Notes under the pieces: model-generated
Databases searched by the model: none
What the model saw: the letters and a program-made list of their open reading frames with translations, nothing else
Told to the model about the DNA's origin: nothing
Assembly: GCA_958298945.1 (NCBI GenBank)
Contig: OY282605.1
Span: 27,878,811-27,942,810 of the forward strand
DNA length: 64,000 bases
Reading direction: 5' to 3'
DNA from: Atherix ibis
Lineage: Eukaryota > Arthropoda > Insecta > Diptera > Athericidae
In this document: positions 12,481-25,234 of the stretch, one piece after another
How positions within the stretch are numbered: the stretch's first letter is position 1
Layout: every line of letters starts with the position of its first letter
Made by a program: the position numbers and the translations under genes

Positions 12481-13994
12481 CTGAAATTTTTTACTGAAAT
12501 TGTTTTTACTGAAATTGTTTTTACTGAAAATGTTTTTACTGAAAATGTTTTTACTGAAAATATTTTTACTAAAAATATTTTTACTGAAAATATTTTTACT
12601 GAAAATATTTTTACTGAAAATATTTTTACTGAAATATTTTTACTGAAAAAATTTTTACTGAAAATATTTTTACTGAAAATATTTTGACATTTTTACTGAA
12701 AATATTTTTACTGAAAATATTTTTACTGAAAATATTTTTACTGAAAATATTTTTACTGAAAAAATTTTTACTGAAAATATTTTGACTGAAAATATTTTGA
12801 CTGAAAATATTTTTACTGAAAATATTTTTACTGAAAATATTTTTACTGAAAATATTTTTACTGAAAATATTTTGACTGAAAATATTTTGACTGAAAATAT
12901 TTTTACTGAAAATATTTTTACTGAAAATATTTTTACTGAAAATATTTTTACTGAAAATATTTTTACTGAAAATATTTTTACTGAAAATATTTTTACTGAA
13001 AATATTTTTACTGCAAATTTTTTTACTGAAAATAATTTTACTGAAAATATTTTTACTGAAAATATTTTTACTGAAAATATTTTTAATGAAAATATTTTTA
13101 CTGAAATATTTTTACTGAAAAAATTTTTACTGAAAATATTTTTACTGAAAATATTTTGACATTTTTACTGAAAATATTTTTACTGAAAATATTTTTACTG
13201 AAAATATTTTTACTGAAAATATTTTTACTGAAAAAATTTTTACTGAAAATATTTTTACTGAAAATATTTTGACTGAAAATATTTTTACTGAAAATATTTT
13301 TACTGAAAATATTTTTACTGAAAATATTTTTACTGAAAATATTTTGACTGAAAATATTTTTACTGAAAATATTTTTACTGAAAATATTTTTACTGAAAAT
13401 ATTTTTACTGAAAATATTTTTACTGAAAATATTTTTACTGAAAATATTTTTACTGAAAATATTTTTACTGAAAATATTTTTACTGAAAATATTTTTACTG
13501 CAAATTTTTTTACTGAAAATAATTTTACTGAAAATATTTTTACTGAAAATATTTTTACTGAAAATATTTTTAATGAAAATATTTTTACTGAAAATATTTT
13601 TAATGAAATTATTTTTAATGAAAATATTTTGACTGAAAATATTTTTACTGAAAATATTTTTACTGAAAATATTTTTACTGAAAATATTTTTACTGAAAAT
13701 ATTTTGACTGAAAATATTTTGACTGAAAATATTTTTACTGAAAATATTTTTACTGAAAATATTTTTACTGAAAATATTTTTACTGAAAATATTTTTACTG
13801 AAAATATTTTTACTGAAAATATTTTTACTGAAAATATTTTTACTGCAAATTTTTTTACTGAAAATAATTTTACTGAAAATATTTTTACTGAAAATATTTT
13901 TACTGAAAATATTTTTAATGAAAATATTTTTACTGAAAATATTTTTAATGAAATTATTTTTAATGAAAATATTTTAACTAAATATTTATCCTAA
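12481..13994. repeat. Homogeneous 15-bp minisatellite (ACTGAAAATATTTTT)
   Basis: About 1.5 kb of nearly identical 15-bp units. Because 15 is a multiple of three, the array reads as long open frames of TENIF repeats (12782-13159 and 13269-13994). These frames are a by-product of the unit length and I do not call them genes. Variant units (ACTGCAAATTTTTTT followed by an AATAATTTT unit) recur near 13011, 13498 and 13842, showing that blocks of many units were copied together. A unit reading GACATTTTTACTG also recurs at 12687 and 13158. Confidence 0.95.
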
Positions 13995-14480
13995 ACTTTT
14001 TATTACTAAAATCTTTTGAATTGCCAAATTTTTTACAAAAATTTTTTTAGTTGGTAAGTTTTGTGATGACAAATTTTTGGCTGACAATTTTTATACTGAA
14101 ACTTTTTTTTTCTAAGAATTTTTTTACCAAATATTTTTTTATTTTTACATAATTTTTTTTTTATTAACATTTTTTTTGTTGAAGTAATTTTCCGAACATT
14201 TGAACATATTTCACTAAAAAGTTTTTTTTACTGAAAACATTTTTTAGTGACTATTTTTTTTCGGACATTTTTTTTACAGACAATTTTTTTACTGACATTT
14301 TTTCTTACCGAAATTATTTTTACTGAAAATTTTTTTTAACTGACAATTTTTTATTGGCAATTGTTACGGAGTTTTTTTAACTAAACATTTTTTTCTGAAA
14401 CCTTTTTTACTGACAATTGTTTTATCTAATATTTTTTTATCTAACAATTTTCTAATTGATAATTTTCCTGCTGAAAATTA
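13995..14480. repeat. Degenerate right flank of the minisatellite
   Basis: Units such as TTTTTACTGACAATTTTTT continue with decreasing regularity to about 14480 and then stop. This is the old, diverged edge of the array. Confidence 0.75.
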
Positions 14481-16974
14481 AATGGTTTAATTTTTTTTGG
14501 AATTATTAGCTTATACATAATTTAATTATTTTATTATTTATATTCTAAGAATGGACACAAATGTTATTACGAAAATTACCTTTATTTCCCTTTTCATACG
14601 ACCTTATACGAATTTAAAATACAAAATAGAATAACGACGTCTCATCTGCATACTGAATTGGTAGTGCACAAGTAGAATAACATGTTTAACTAAACAAATT
14701 GCCTTATTTTGCTTCTCTAATTAAAAAATATTATTCCTAACGTCATGAATTCTCTAAAAATATGCAATTAAGTTACGGACATTTTACTTGTACATCTTCC
14801 GAGTTTCATCATTTATTCTAGTCGTCACTAGCCAACAGCACTCTTAATGCAAATTGAATTTTTTCGGGAATCATTTTTCGTGCAGTTATTTCCGTAGAAT
14901 AAATTTTTGTACCTTCTTCGAAAAGTTATAAAATTAAATTTAAACTATAATTTTGTTGAATTACTTTAAATATTTAATTGATGCTATAATAAAACTTTGA
15001 AATATTTAAATGGACTCCAATCTTATCATAAATTTCTAATTTTAGTTTGTTACCTAAGCGATTTTTATAAATTTTTTGGAAATAATTATTAAAATTCTAT
15101 TGTAATAAAATTATGTTAATTACCATAAATAAAAACTATCAGTATCTATAGCTAAATAAAATTCAGATTACCAAATCTGAATGAGAAATGGCAATTTTCT
15201 TAATGTGCATGATAAAAGTCTGCCGAAAAGCCGAACTAAGCAAATAATGAATCTTTACTACCCTTACTTTACTATCCATAGGTAATTATAATAATTAATT
15301 TATACTATTAGATACTATTTTTATTCAAATTATCATTTATTTATATAAATTGGATATAATATAAATCAAGTAACTTATGCTGGTATCTTTATTTATGGGA
15401 GACAAAGTTAGATTAAACGTATTGCAAATAAATTCCCAACATTAATACAATATTAAGATTATACTTGTATCTTTTTTCATAAGCGATCAATATTATGTTT
15501 ATAATTTCTTTCTTATTTATATCGAGTTTAAGAAATTATAGCTCATTAGTTTAACGCTGACGAACTTAATGGACAACTTTTTGCAATTGGCAGAACATCT
15601 TTATTAATTTTCAAATAGTACAAAAAAAATTGTTGTCAATAATTGAAAACTTCAGATATTTTTTAACTCGAAAATTTACGATATTTTTTAACTTTTGAAC
15701 AGTTACAAGAATTTTATGTAATGGAATTAACTGACCAAATAGGATCTTGTAATTCAGTAGAGTACATTTTGTACTCTAATTAACAAATCCGTGCTTACAA
15801 ATAAAACTTTCAAACTTGTCCACTGTTCAGATAGAGTAGAGAATCGTATTAGATAGTATCTGTCCTAACTTTATTATTTCGATTATTATCACTAAAAATA
15901 AGCAGCAAATGTAAACGGAGTAACAATTGCATATTGTGTATAGTTCAAAATGAATAAAATTAATAAACTTTTCCAAGGACTTTCATAAAACTCTGCCATT
16001 TAATTGAATGTTTTTTTTTCTTGTGCAAATTTATATACACAACCTGGTGTTCATTTCGCATTTAAAAGCAATTTCTATTTTTTGTAGAGTAATTTTTTGT
16101 TTTGTTTTTTAACTTATAGAACTCGAAGGAGATGAGGATAGAAAAATGGAGAATTCTTATAAAACTTTCTTTTCTATCCATCTGTTATTGCGAACTTCCA
16201 TTAAAGCTGAGCTGTCTTTGAAAAAGAAAATAATATTTCTACACCTTTATACGCAATACTACTAAGGGGAGCACTTATTTTTTACATAATTGCTTCGAGG
16301 GAATTTTCCTTTTTACTTTAATAAACAAAGTTTTCCGAAATGTTCCTGCATATGTACGTGTTTCATCTCCCTTTGCATTTTTTTTTATTTGTTTTTATTA
16401 AAAAACCTTTTTTTTTATAGAACAGCAAGTTACGAGTACATAATACCATCTCGAATGTACGGAAGACCTTTGCAGAGGTTATCTGAGCTTGACACATACC
16501 CTCAGTCTTGATAAATTGAGGAAACTTTCGGGTGGTAAAAATCTATCCAACTGCATATAACCTCTGCCATTTGGAATCCGACAGATAGTTTTTAAAAGCA
16601 TTGCCTCTGTTTTATAAGGTCGAGGCCATTACCTTTGTCCTTATGCACTTGACTGCACTTCCTTGCATCTGATCAATGATTTATTCAATTTGATGTTCGA
16701 TTATTGAATGGAACAAAAATACTGCAGTTGCAGAAAATAATCATTTATTTCTGGTTAACCAAAATGCAAATCTATTTAAATAATAAAATCATAAATATTA
16801 TGGTAAGTATTTATGACTCCTGTTTTGTCATTATTCACTATTCTTTTATAGCCATTTTGAATAAAACATTTACTTTTCTTTTAAAGTGCAAAGATAAGAG
16901 ACAAAATCATATAGTTTTTGTAAAAATATGATTTTATGAAATTTTATAAACTTAAGTTTTCAGGATATTTTGTT
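14481..16974. other. AT-rich stretch between minisatellite blocks
   Basis: No gene is supported with confidence. One exon-like patch lies at about 16423-16511. It follows a TTTTTTTTATAG acceptor-like string, is less AT-rich, and reads YEYIIPSRMYGRPLQRLSEL before a stop. I could not identify it or link it to other exons. The rest shows no repeat or motif. Confidence 0.4.
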
Positions 16975-17574
16975 TAAATTTTTTTTACTAACAATTTTTA
17001 TAGAAAATTTTTATCGAAAATTCTAATATTTTTAATTTTTAATTAGAAAATAATTCTAAAAAACTGTTTAATTTTTAATTGAAAAATTATCGATTGAAAA
17101 ATTTTCAGTAAAAAAATTATCAATTAAAAAATTGTTAGAAATATTAAGTTCAAAATATTGTCAGTAAAAAAGGTTTCATAAAAAAAGTTTTAGTTTAAAA
17201 TTCTGTAAAAAATCGCCAGTAAAAAAATTGTCAGTAAAAAAAATATTGGTTAATATTTTCAGTAAAACTGTTTTGGTAAGAAAATATATTTTTTTTCAGT
17301 AAAAAAAATGGGATAGTTTAACTGAAAATGGTTTTTTTACCGAAAATGTTTGCCGAAAAGTTGTAAACCATTTTTACTGAAATTTCTACTGAAAATTTGT
17401 ACTTAAAATTTTTATTGAACAATTTTTACAGAACAATTTTTACCGAACAATTTTACAGAACAATTTTTACTGAAAAATCTTTATCGGATAATATTTACCG
17501 CACAATTTTTAATAAACAAATTTTACTGAATAATATTTTTTGAACAATTTTTACTGAATAGTATTTAGCGAATA
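16975..17574. repeat. Degenerate minisatellite, partly in opposite orientation
   Basis: From about 17095 to 17290 the units read CAGTAAAAA, the reverse complement of the usual TTTTTACTG. From about 17330 onward the orientation returns to TTTTTACTGAA with ACAATTTTT variants. An inversion or a palindromic origin of the block is implied. Confidence 0.75.
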
Positions 17575-18462
17575 ATTTTTACTGAAAATTTTTACTGAAA
17601 ATTTTTACTGAAAATTTTTGCTGAAAATTTTTACTGAAAATTTTTACTGAAAATTTTTACTGAAAATTTTTACTGAAAATTTTTACTGAAAATTTTTACT
17701 GAAAATTTTTACTGAAAATTTTTACTGAAAATTTTTACTGAAAATTTTTACTGAAAATTTTTACTGAAAATTTTTACTGAAAATTTTTACTGAAAATTTT
17801 TACTGAAAATTTTTACTGAAAATTTTTACTGAAAATTTTTACTGAAAATTTTTACTGAAAATTTTTACTGAAAATTTTTACTGAAAATTTTTACTGAAAA
17901 TTTTTACTGAAAATGTTTACTGAAAATGTTTACTGAAAATGTTTACTGAAAATTTTTACTGAAAATTTTTACTGAAAATTTTTACTGAAAATTTTTACTG
18001 AAAATTTTTACTGAAAATTTTTACTGAAAATTTTTACTGAAAATTTTTACTGAAAATTTTTACTGAAAATTTTTACTGAAAATTTTTACTGAAAATTTTT
18101 ACTGAAAATTTTTACTGAAAATTTTTACTGAAAATTTTTACTGAAAATTTTTACTGAAAATTTTTACTGAACATTTTTACTGAACATTTTTACTGAACAT
18201 TTTTACTGAACATTTTTACTGAACATTTTTACTGAACATTTTTACTGAAAATTTTTACTGAAAATTTTTACTGAAAATTTTTACTGAAAATTTTTACTGA
18301 AAAGAAAATTTTTACTGAAAATTTTTACTGAAAATTTTTACTGAAAATTTTTACTGGAAATTTTTACTGAAAATTTTTACTGAAAATTTTTATTGAAAAT
18401 TTTTACTGGAAATTTTTACTGAAAATTTTTACTGAAAATTTTTATTGAAAATTTTTACTTGA
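17575..18462. repeat. Homogeneous 13-bp minisatellite (ACTGAAAATTTTT)
   Basis: Roughly 65 nearly identical 13-bp units. The unit equals the 15-bp unit of the block at 12.5-14.0 kb with two bases removed from the AT run. Runs of variant units cluster: three AATG units near 17915-17945 and six GAACATTTTTACT units near 18172-18245. This shows recent local duplication. One 5-bp disturbance sits near 18303. There is no long frame because 13 is not a multiple of three. Confidence 0.95.
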
Positions 18463-20835
18463 CTGTTTTTTGCGAATATTTTTATAAAATCATGAACATG
18501 TGTACATTTTCTTATTAATATAATTTTGCATATTTGTTACTTGCTTTGAGTACCTTTCAATTATCTTCAAAATTACATTAAAGAGTTTGAATGGTATTCA
18601 ATTTCTAAAGGTATGTATGCCATTGGGAATATCTCATTGCCAACATATAAATATTCAAGAGAATAAATTTGAACTGTTTTTATTATATTTCCATTGAAAG
18701 TATATGTTAACGTATTTTCTTATTATTAATTCTACACTTGTATGCGTACTTTTATGAAGGAATTGTGGTAAAATGTCTTCTTTTTTTCTAGATTAAAAAG
18801 CCTGTGGCTGTCCTTGCAGAAAAATTTTTTTCGTGTACCTTTTTTTATATTTGGTTATCAAAAATGGTTAAGGATTTTATGAATATTTTATTTGAAAGTA
18901 ATTCCTTGTCAAATATAATTATAAAAATATTTTCTTAAGACCGCAGAAATTTTCATTGAATAAAACAGAAAAACAAGCGTAAATTTTTGCTGCGACAAAG
19001 AAAATCCCATAAAAATGTTCATTTTATGTTTCCGACTTATGTTCATCGTCTTCTTGGGAATTGCCGGAACGTGCCCGAATCATTGCAGTTATTATGGGTA
19101 TTTTGTCACTGAAAGGTAACATACCGGATGCAATAGACCACCTGAGTCGCATACTATCAAAAGTGGAAATATTGTGTCCGGATTAGGTGAACATCCAAAT
19201 CGTCTGGGATTATTTTTATATTATTACCCGCGTATTTTTTTCATTCCAGCATTTTCTTATACTATAAACAGTACAAAAATTCCCAAAATTATCATTATTT
19301 TCACAACAGCTGCAAATAAACCATGATGCCAAGCATTTGGAGAACTTTGCTTTTGTTCCAGTCGTTATTATCTCACTGAATCGTAAAGGATTTGCTGATT
19401 CCTTTTGTAGAAGCAATTTCATTGTTTCGCCAGGTAACGAGAACTCCGTTTACCTTTGAGAGTTTTATTTAGCGTGCTTTCGAGGATTTCATTTCAACAA
19501 ATCACGAAATGGTATTTGTTGCAGAAAAAAAGGAATTCCTCCAGTAATATATTGGCACAATAGAAACTGTAAAGCATCTTCATCATGCACTGATTTTCAT
19601 GTTTTTTGTTCTCTAAAAATCCTTTTCATGTTTACTGATTTCCTTGCTTTCATAGCATTTTATTGCATTTAGCATGACACCAGATAAACATAATAAAATT
19701 ATTGTAAGCTTTTCTGATTTTTCAGATAATAGTTCTTTCTGTTCTCAGCATTTCCTAAGAATAATAAACCCTTCGACCTTTGAATGTCAAGAAAGCTTCA
19801 TTTAATTAGCATAAATTATTAAGCCATTATTGCAATGAAATAGTATATGTTAAGATATTTCCATCTAATTAGCAGAAAGCTAAGATTTTATATTATTTGT
19901 AAACTGAAACTAATCTATTCTCATAAAAATTTGTAAGTGCTTTAGTTATTTTTTTTTCAGAAACTCCTTTTCTGAAAGAATATCTTAAATAGTTTTTTTT
20001 TACTCATTTTAAAAAAATAGAATTAATAAAATTTAATTTTTTACTTTGAATCTAAAAACATTTATTCAAAAAGATATTCTAGATCAAGATAAAGTCATTT
20101 TTATTGGTAAAATTTCAAAAGTAGGTCAAAATTTTCCAATACTGCTTCAATACGATTTAAAAAAAAACGATTTCACGCTAAACTTTTTTATATTTTGAAT
20201 ATAATAAATAGTGAGAATTTTTCATGAATCCGAGCTTTATGGCTGAAAGATTATGAACTCATAAAATAGATAGAATAAAATATATTTTGAAATTCTTGTC
20301 GCATGCTTAAAACTATGAACTTTATGCGATACATGCACAATCGTAATTCAACCGGGTTGCATGAATAAAATTTAAAATAAAGCAAGCAATAAATTTATTG
20401 TATTATAGCATCCTGAGACAACTTGCTCCATAATAGTTGTATTATTTATGTGGCACATGGTTAACACTGTTAAAACTTTACAGTTTGTGTTGTTTAAGCG
20501 AACACATATAATCGTATATACAAATGCTCCCCAATCCTCTATTTCAGTATGTCAAATAGAGAGGAAAATAGGCTATAAAATTAAGTGGACCATATTTCAT
20601 AACATCGTATATTAAAAAAAAGGAATAAATTTCCAGGAGGAATATTATTAAATGTTCTCCAACAGTAAATGGACTAGGAACTGTTCCAATAATTATCATC
20701 TTTAATCAGTGGTACTGTGACTATACGCATTTTTGGGTTATTGTTCATTCGTATAACAATACGAAAAGTTAGTTTAAATTATTTTCTACTTCTTGTTTTT
20801 GACAGAAAATACTTTAAAACCAAAAACCAAAGGTA
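18463..20835. other. Mixed stretch with one possible signal-peptide exon
   Basis: Mostly AT-rich, but 18940-19620 is less so. At 19015 a + strand frame opens with a hydrophobic N-terminus (MFILCFRLMFIVFLGIAGT), then two Cys (CPNHC) and a donor-like GAAAG/GTAACA near 19120. That is the pattern of a small secreted peptide's first exon. I could not find a matching second exon, so it is not called as a gene. The remainder shows nothing I can name. Confidence 0.3.
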
Positions 20836-22670
20836 ACTGAAATTTTTTACTGATACTTTGACTAATCATTTCTACAGAAAATCTAAACTAAAAAATTTTA
20901 ACGTAAATTTTGCTGAGAATATTTGTACGTAAATATTTTTTAATAAAATTTTTTTTAGTGAAAATTTTATCAGCGAAAGTATTTTTTTTTTTTGCTGATA
21001 ATTTTACTGAAAATATTTTAATCAACATTTTTTCCACTAAATTTATTTTTAGTTGAAATATTTTTACAGAAAGTATTTTTAATGAAAATATTTTAACTGA
21101 AAGTATTTTTACTGAAAATACTTTTACTGAAAATCTTTTTACTGAGAATATTTTTACTGAAAATATTTTTACTGAAAATATTTTTACTGAGAATATTTTT
21201 ACTGAAAATATTTTTACTGAAAATATTTTTACTGGAAATATTTTTACTGAAAGTATTTTTACTGACATTTTTTTTACTGATAATTTTTTTATTGTTTTTA
21301 CTGAATTTATTTTTACAAAAAATGTTTTGTGAAAATTTTTTCAGTGAAATTAAAATAATTAAAAATTAATGAAATTTTTTTTCGTAGAAAATTATTTTAG
21401 TAAAAAATTTTTTAATGCAAATATTTTTAATTTAAAATATTTACTGAAAATATTTTAACTGAAAATAATTTTACTGAAAATTATTTACAGAAAACAGAAA
21501 ATATTTTTCTGAAAATATTTTTATTGAAAGTTTTTTCAACTGAAGATATATTTTTTACTGACTTAACTTTTACTTCAATTATTTTTGCAGAAAATATTTT
21601 TAATTAAACTTTTTACTGAAAATATTTTAACTGAAAATATTTTTACCGAAAATTTTTTATTGAAAATTTTTTTACTGAAAATAATGTAATTTTACTGAAA
21701 ATATTTTCACAGACAAAATTTTTACCAAAACTATTTTTTACGGATAATTTTTTTATTGAAAATTTTTTTTAGTGAAAATTGTTTGGCTAAAATTATTCGA
21801 AATGAAAATATTTTTGCAAAAAATACTTTACTGAAAATATTTTTACTGAAACGATTTTTACAGAAAATACTTTTATTGAAAATTTTTTTTACTGAAACTT
21901 TTTTACTGAAAATCGTTTTATTGATAATTTATTTACTGAAAATTGTTTTACTAAACATTTTTTTAACTAAAATTTTTTTTTAGTGAATATACAGAAAATA
22001 TTTTTACCGCAAATTGAAGATTATTTTTGCCGATAATTCTTTTACTGAAATTTTTTTTTACAGAAAATACTTTTACTAAAAATTTTTTTACTGAAAACGT
22101 TTTCAGTGAAAGTAGTCTGGCAGATATGCTTTTACTAAAAATATTTTTACTGAAACTTTTTTACTGAAAATTGTTTTACTGAAAAAAATTTTACTGAAAC
22201 TTTTTTACTGAAAATTTTTTTACTGATAATTTATTTACTGAAAATTGTTTAACTAAAAATTTTTTTCTGAAATTTTTTTTAGAGAACTTTTTTTTTACAG
22301 AAAGTATTTTTATCGAAAATTGTTTTATTGAACATTAATTTTGCCGATAATTCTTTTACTGAAATTTTTTTTTACAGAAAATACTTTTACTAAAAATTTT
22401 TTTACCGAAAACGTTTTCACTGAAAATATTTTTAACGAAATTTTTTTACTGAAAATTGTTTTACTGAAAAATTTTTTACTTGAAATTGTTTTATTGAAAA
22501 TTTTTAAGCTGCACATTTTTTTTTGAAAATATTTTTATTGAAATTTTTTGACTGAAAATTTATTATTGAAAATTGTTATTGAAATTTACTTAAAATTTTT
22601 ACCGAGACTTTTTATTGAAAATGTTTGCTGAATATCATTTTTAAATTTTTTTTACTGAAACTATATAATT
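20836..22670. repeat. Minisatellite block 3, mostly 15-bp units
   Basis: The same ACTGAAAATATTTTT unit runs through the block, regular between about 21090 and 21260 and degenerate on both sides. Minus-strand frames of SVKIF repeats (20888-21268) and + strand frames further on are by-products of the unit. A longer duplication is visible: GCCGATAATTCTTTTACTG recurs at about 22030 and 22343, with similar sequence downstream of each. Confidence 0.9.
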
Positions 22671-24179
22671 TCTTTAATTTATTTCAAACAAATTTAATTC
22701 AACAAATTTTATTCGTACAAGGTAATTTGCACATACAACAATAAGTAAATTTTTCAATATTTTTATTTATTTCTGTTACTGTTGGTTTATTTATAATTGA
22801 AATATGAATTAAAACCCATACGTTTATATACGTACATAATTCCTTCATATCCCCTTGTCCAAGGAGTACATACTGTATTCTAGAAATGAACTCATAAAAA
22901 TGATGAAAATAGTAAATAATTGGATTTTATGATTTGGAGCTGCATCTGTCACAGTCACGAATTGCCAATGACAAGCATATGAGTTTATTTGAAGACATTA
23001 AATTCTAGTTTTCCAGTTTCGCAATTTTGCTAAAGTTTTTTGCTATTATTTTTCTGATCAATGTCATCTGTGGAATGGCATTAGCTGGGAAGATTCTGAT
23101 GGTAGCAATCAGGATGGAATGGCATTAAGTTCGGTTAGAAAAATATACTCTATGAATTGAACATAACGAAAATAAATATATTCCATATTAAAAGAAAAAA
23201 TAATAAAATCAAACGTGTTAATGGAAAATACTAACGAATATCGAAGTACTCGTATTAACGGAGTTAATATTTGTATTAGTTGATCTATAGAAAATGTTTG
23301 ATTAAAACTCATGTAATATGGAAGCCGAATATTGTTATTGTATTCCTGAATATGTATTTTAAAGTGTTAATTTTCAGGTTTGGATTCGAAAATCCCCTCA
23401 GGTATTGCAGTAATGAGTTCATTTCCAATTACATTTGGGAACATACTTCGACATGGCGAAATTTAACTCTCGGAGTTCGAAAAAAAACAGTGATTTTGGA
23501 ATTTATTTAAATGTCGTGCCAATTTCCAGTTCTCTGATCATAATAATATAACCTTGTTCTTTCGGAAATTCAAAAGCTTGAAACCATTTCCACATCGAAA
23601 ATTCACTGTGTTCTCATAATAAGTTTCCGCTGCAATAATGTAGCTCATTTAATGGATCCATTTAAGCACACTTGCATATGGCAAAAGTTTTCTAATTATT
23701 CAGATAAATACACGTTAATTACATATTATGAAAGATATTTTATTTTAGTTACTATTGTTCCATAATAGTTTTGTCGTATAATTGTTCTTAGCTACTTTTC
23801 ACAGAATTTTGCACAGACTTTTGCAAAATAAAATTCACATAAAAATAAAGTTGATATTAATAAGAAAAAAATAGTATATGATTTTCAGATTTTTCTTCAA
23901 GCTGGTTGATTTAGATAAATTTTATTAGTTTAATACAATATTAACAATTAAAATAATTAAGACTATGAAAATTGTTTTGTATGCTCATTATTCAAATACA
24001 AAACTTTCTTGTTTTGCAATATCTATAAAAGGTGGCTGTGGTAAAAGGTTATATTTATTTTACTACTCGTACTAAGCTTAATTTATTGAATCAAAAGAAA
24101 AAAATGATAATTTCATCAAAAGTTACATATTTTATAACATTTATAATGAGCTAGAGATTTGGTACGGTCACAAAATACA
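22671..24179. other. AT-rich non-coding stretch
   Basis: No supported gene. A frame at 23280-23510 contains a less AT-rich patch after TTTTCAG (about 23378), but no domain or partner exon could be recognised. Confidence 0.45.
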
Positions 24180-24600
24180 TTTTACGCTTGAGACCCACTG
24201 GAAGGGCTTACTTAGGAGCATCGATAGTTTGATCATTTTCAGGGCTCATATTGGTCTGTAAAATAATCCGGATAGAGAAGTCCAACGGGTTTGCATTCTG
24301 AGAGTACGATAGCCACCCTGCAGTAGAAATGAATCTCATTTTCTAACAAATTCGTTATAAAAGATGGCCGTGCAACAGAGGGCGTTGTCACGGTGGAGCA
24401 AACTATTTTATATAATATTCGATTTACCGCGAAAAACTCTTTTAAAAAATTCTGTATAAAAATAAAAGTCCTTTTCATAAAGAAGTCCGTGAAACATTAT
24501 ATATTTTGGTCCATTTTTTTGAAGACCTCCCTGAACGAGGTTCTTTTTCCACTGCTTTATGGCCCTCCAAAAATGCTCGCTGCTACCGAATAACTTGTGA
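24180..24600 (-). mobile_element. Mariner-like transposase relic
   Basis: Read on the minus strand, about 24395-24360 gives LLHRDNALC, a decayed form of the mariner block that carries the second catalytic Asp. About 24560-24520 gives an EPRSGRSSK-like string typical of the linker after the helix-turn-helix region. The two are much closer together than in a full transposase, so the middle is deleted. Stops interrupt every frame. Terminal repeats are not recognisable. Confidence 0.6.
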
Positions 24601-24719
24601 TTTTATTGTAGTAAGATATGTTTTGTTACTCAAACTAAGGATTTAAAAAGTTTTACTTAAAGTTTCATGGTGCTTCGTTGCTCAAATTTTGGTGATCTAT
24701 TTTTCATAAGACACTACAA

Positions 24720-25010
24720 ATACGCAACTTCATTCATTACGCTCTGTGGGATGGTATGGTTGACGGATGACGTTGAAACTTTCACTGCACGGTTTAAGTG
24801 GACAACCCAGAAAATATTCATATGCGTAGGCCCTCAATACTAGCACACAAATATTTTCAGGATATACTGATGCATTCATTTTATTGCCCTGATCCAATAA
24901 TAAGAGTATGGAGCGATCATTAGTAGTCACTGCGGTCCAAACACTAGCATTAGGTGTGGCATGCTTTCTGGTGTTCTGATTTTTTTGATGGACGATGGAA
25001 ATTTTTCCAT
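24720..25010 (-). mobile_element. Tc1-like transposase relic
   Basis: A minus-strand frame ending near 24730 reads VWTAVTTNDRSILLLLDQGN, then MNASVYPENI and AYAYEYF. This pattern (VWxAVT, DQGxKxN, then PYAYE-F) is a known Tc1-superfamily transposase segment lying before the second catalytic Asp. A second relic of the same family, sharing CATATGCGTAGG in the same place, is at 41575-41960. No terminal repeats were seen. Confidence 0.6.
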
Positions 25011-25154
25011 AATATCTCAGTTAGGTAAACCTGGTTATTTTGCATAATGATAAACCCAATTACTTTGTCTCATAATAAAATGCTCTGTTGTAACATTGTT
25101 TCTTATAGAATTGTACAATATTTTACAATGTGCCACCTTTATTCAAGTGATGCT

Positions 25155-25234
25155 GTTCTTTAGCGCTCAGCAGCCAACTTTTTTTCATTTTACAAACGAA
25201 ATGAAAAAAGTTTGGCTACTGAGCACTGAAGAAC
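25155..25234. repeat. Imperfect 36-37-bp hairpin
   Basis: Bases 25155-25191 and 25199-25234 are reverse complements with a few mismatches and a loop of about 7 bases. The arms carry GCGCTCAGCAGCC and its complement. It lies beside the Tc1-like relic and may be a folded remnant of a terminal repeat or a MITE. Confidence 0.8.

Noticed and set aside
12782..13994. Repetitive TENIF proteins of 125 and 241 residues
   Set aside because: They arise only because the 15-bp DNA unit is a multiple of three. There is no start context, splice signal or unique region.
11405..18462. CRISPR array
   Set aside because: The short regular units are contiguous, without unique spacers, and the genome is eukaryotic.
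20888..21268. Minus-strand SVKIF-repeat protein
   Set aside because: The same minisatellite read on the other strand, so a compositional artefact.
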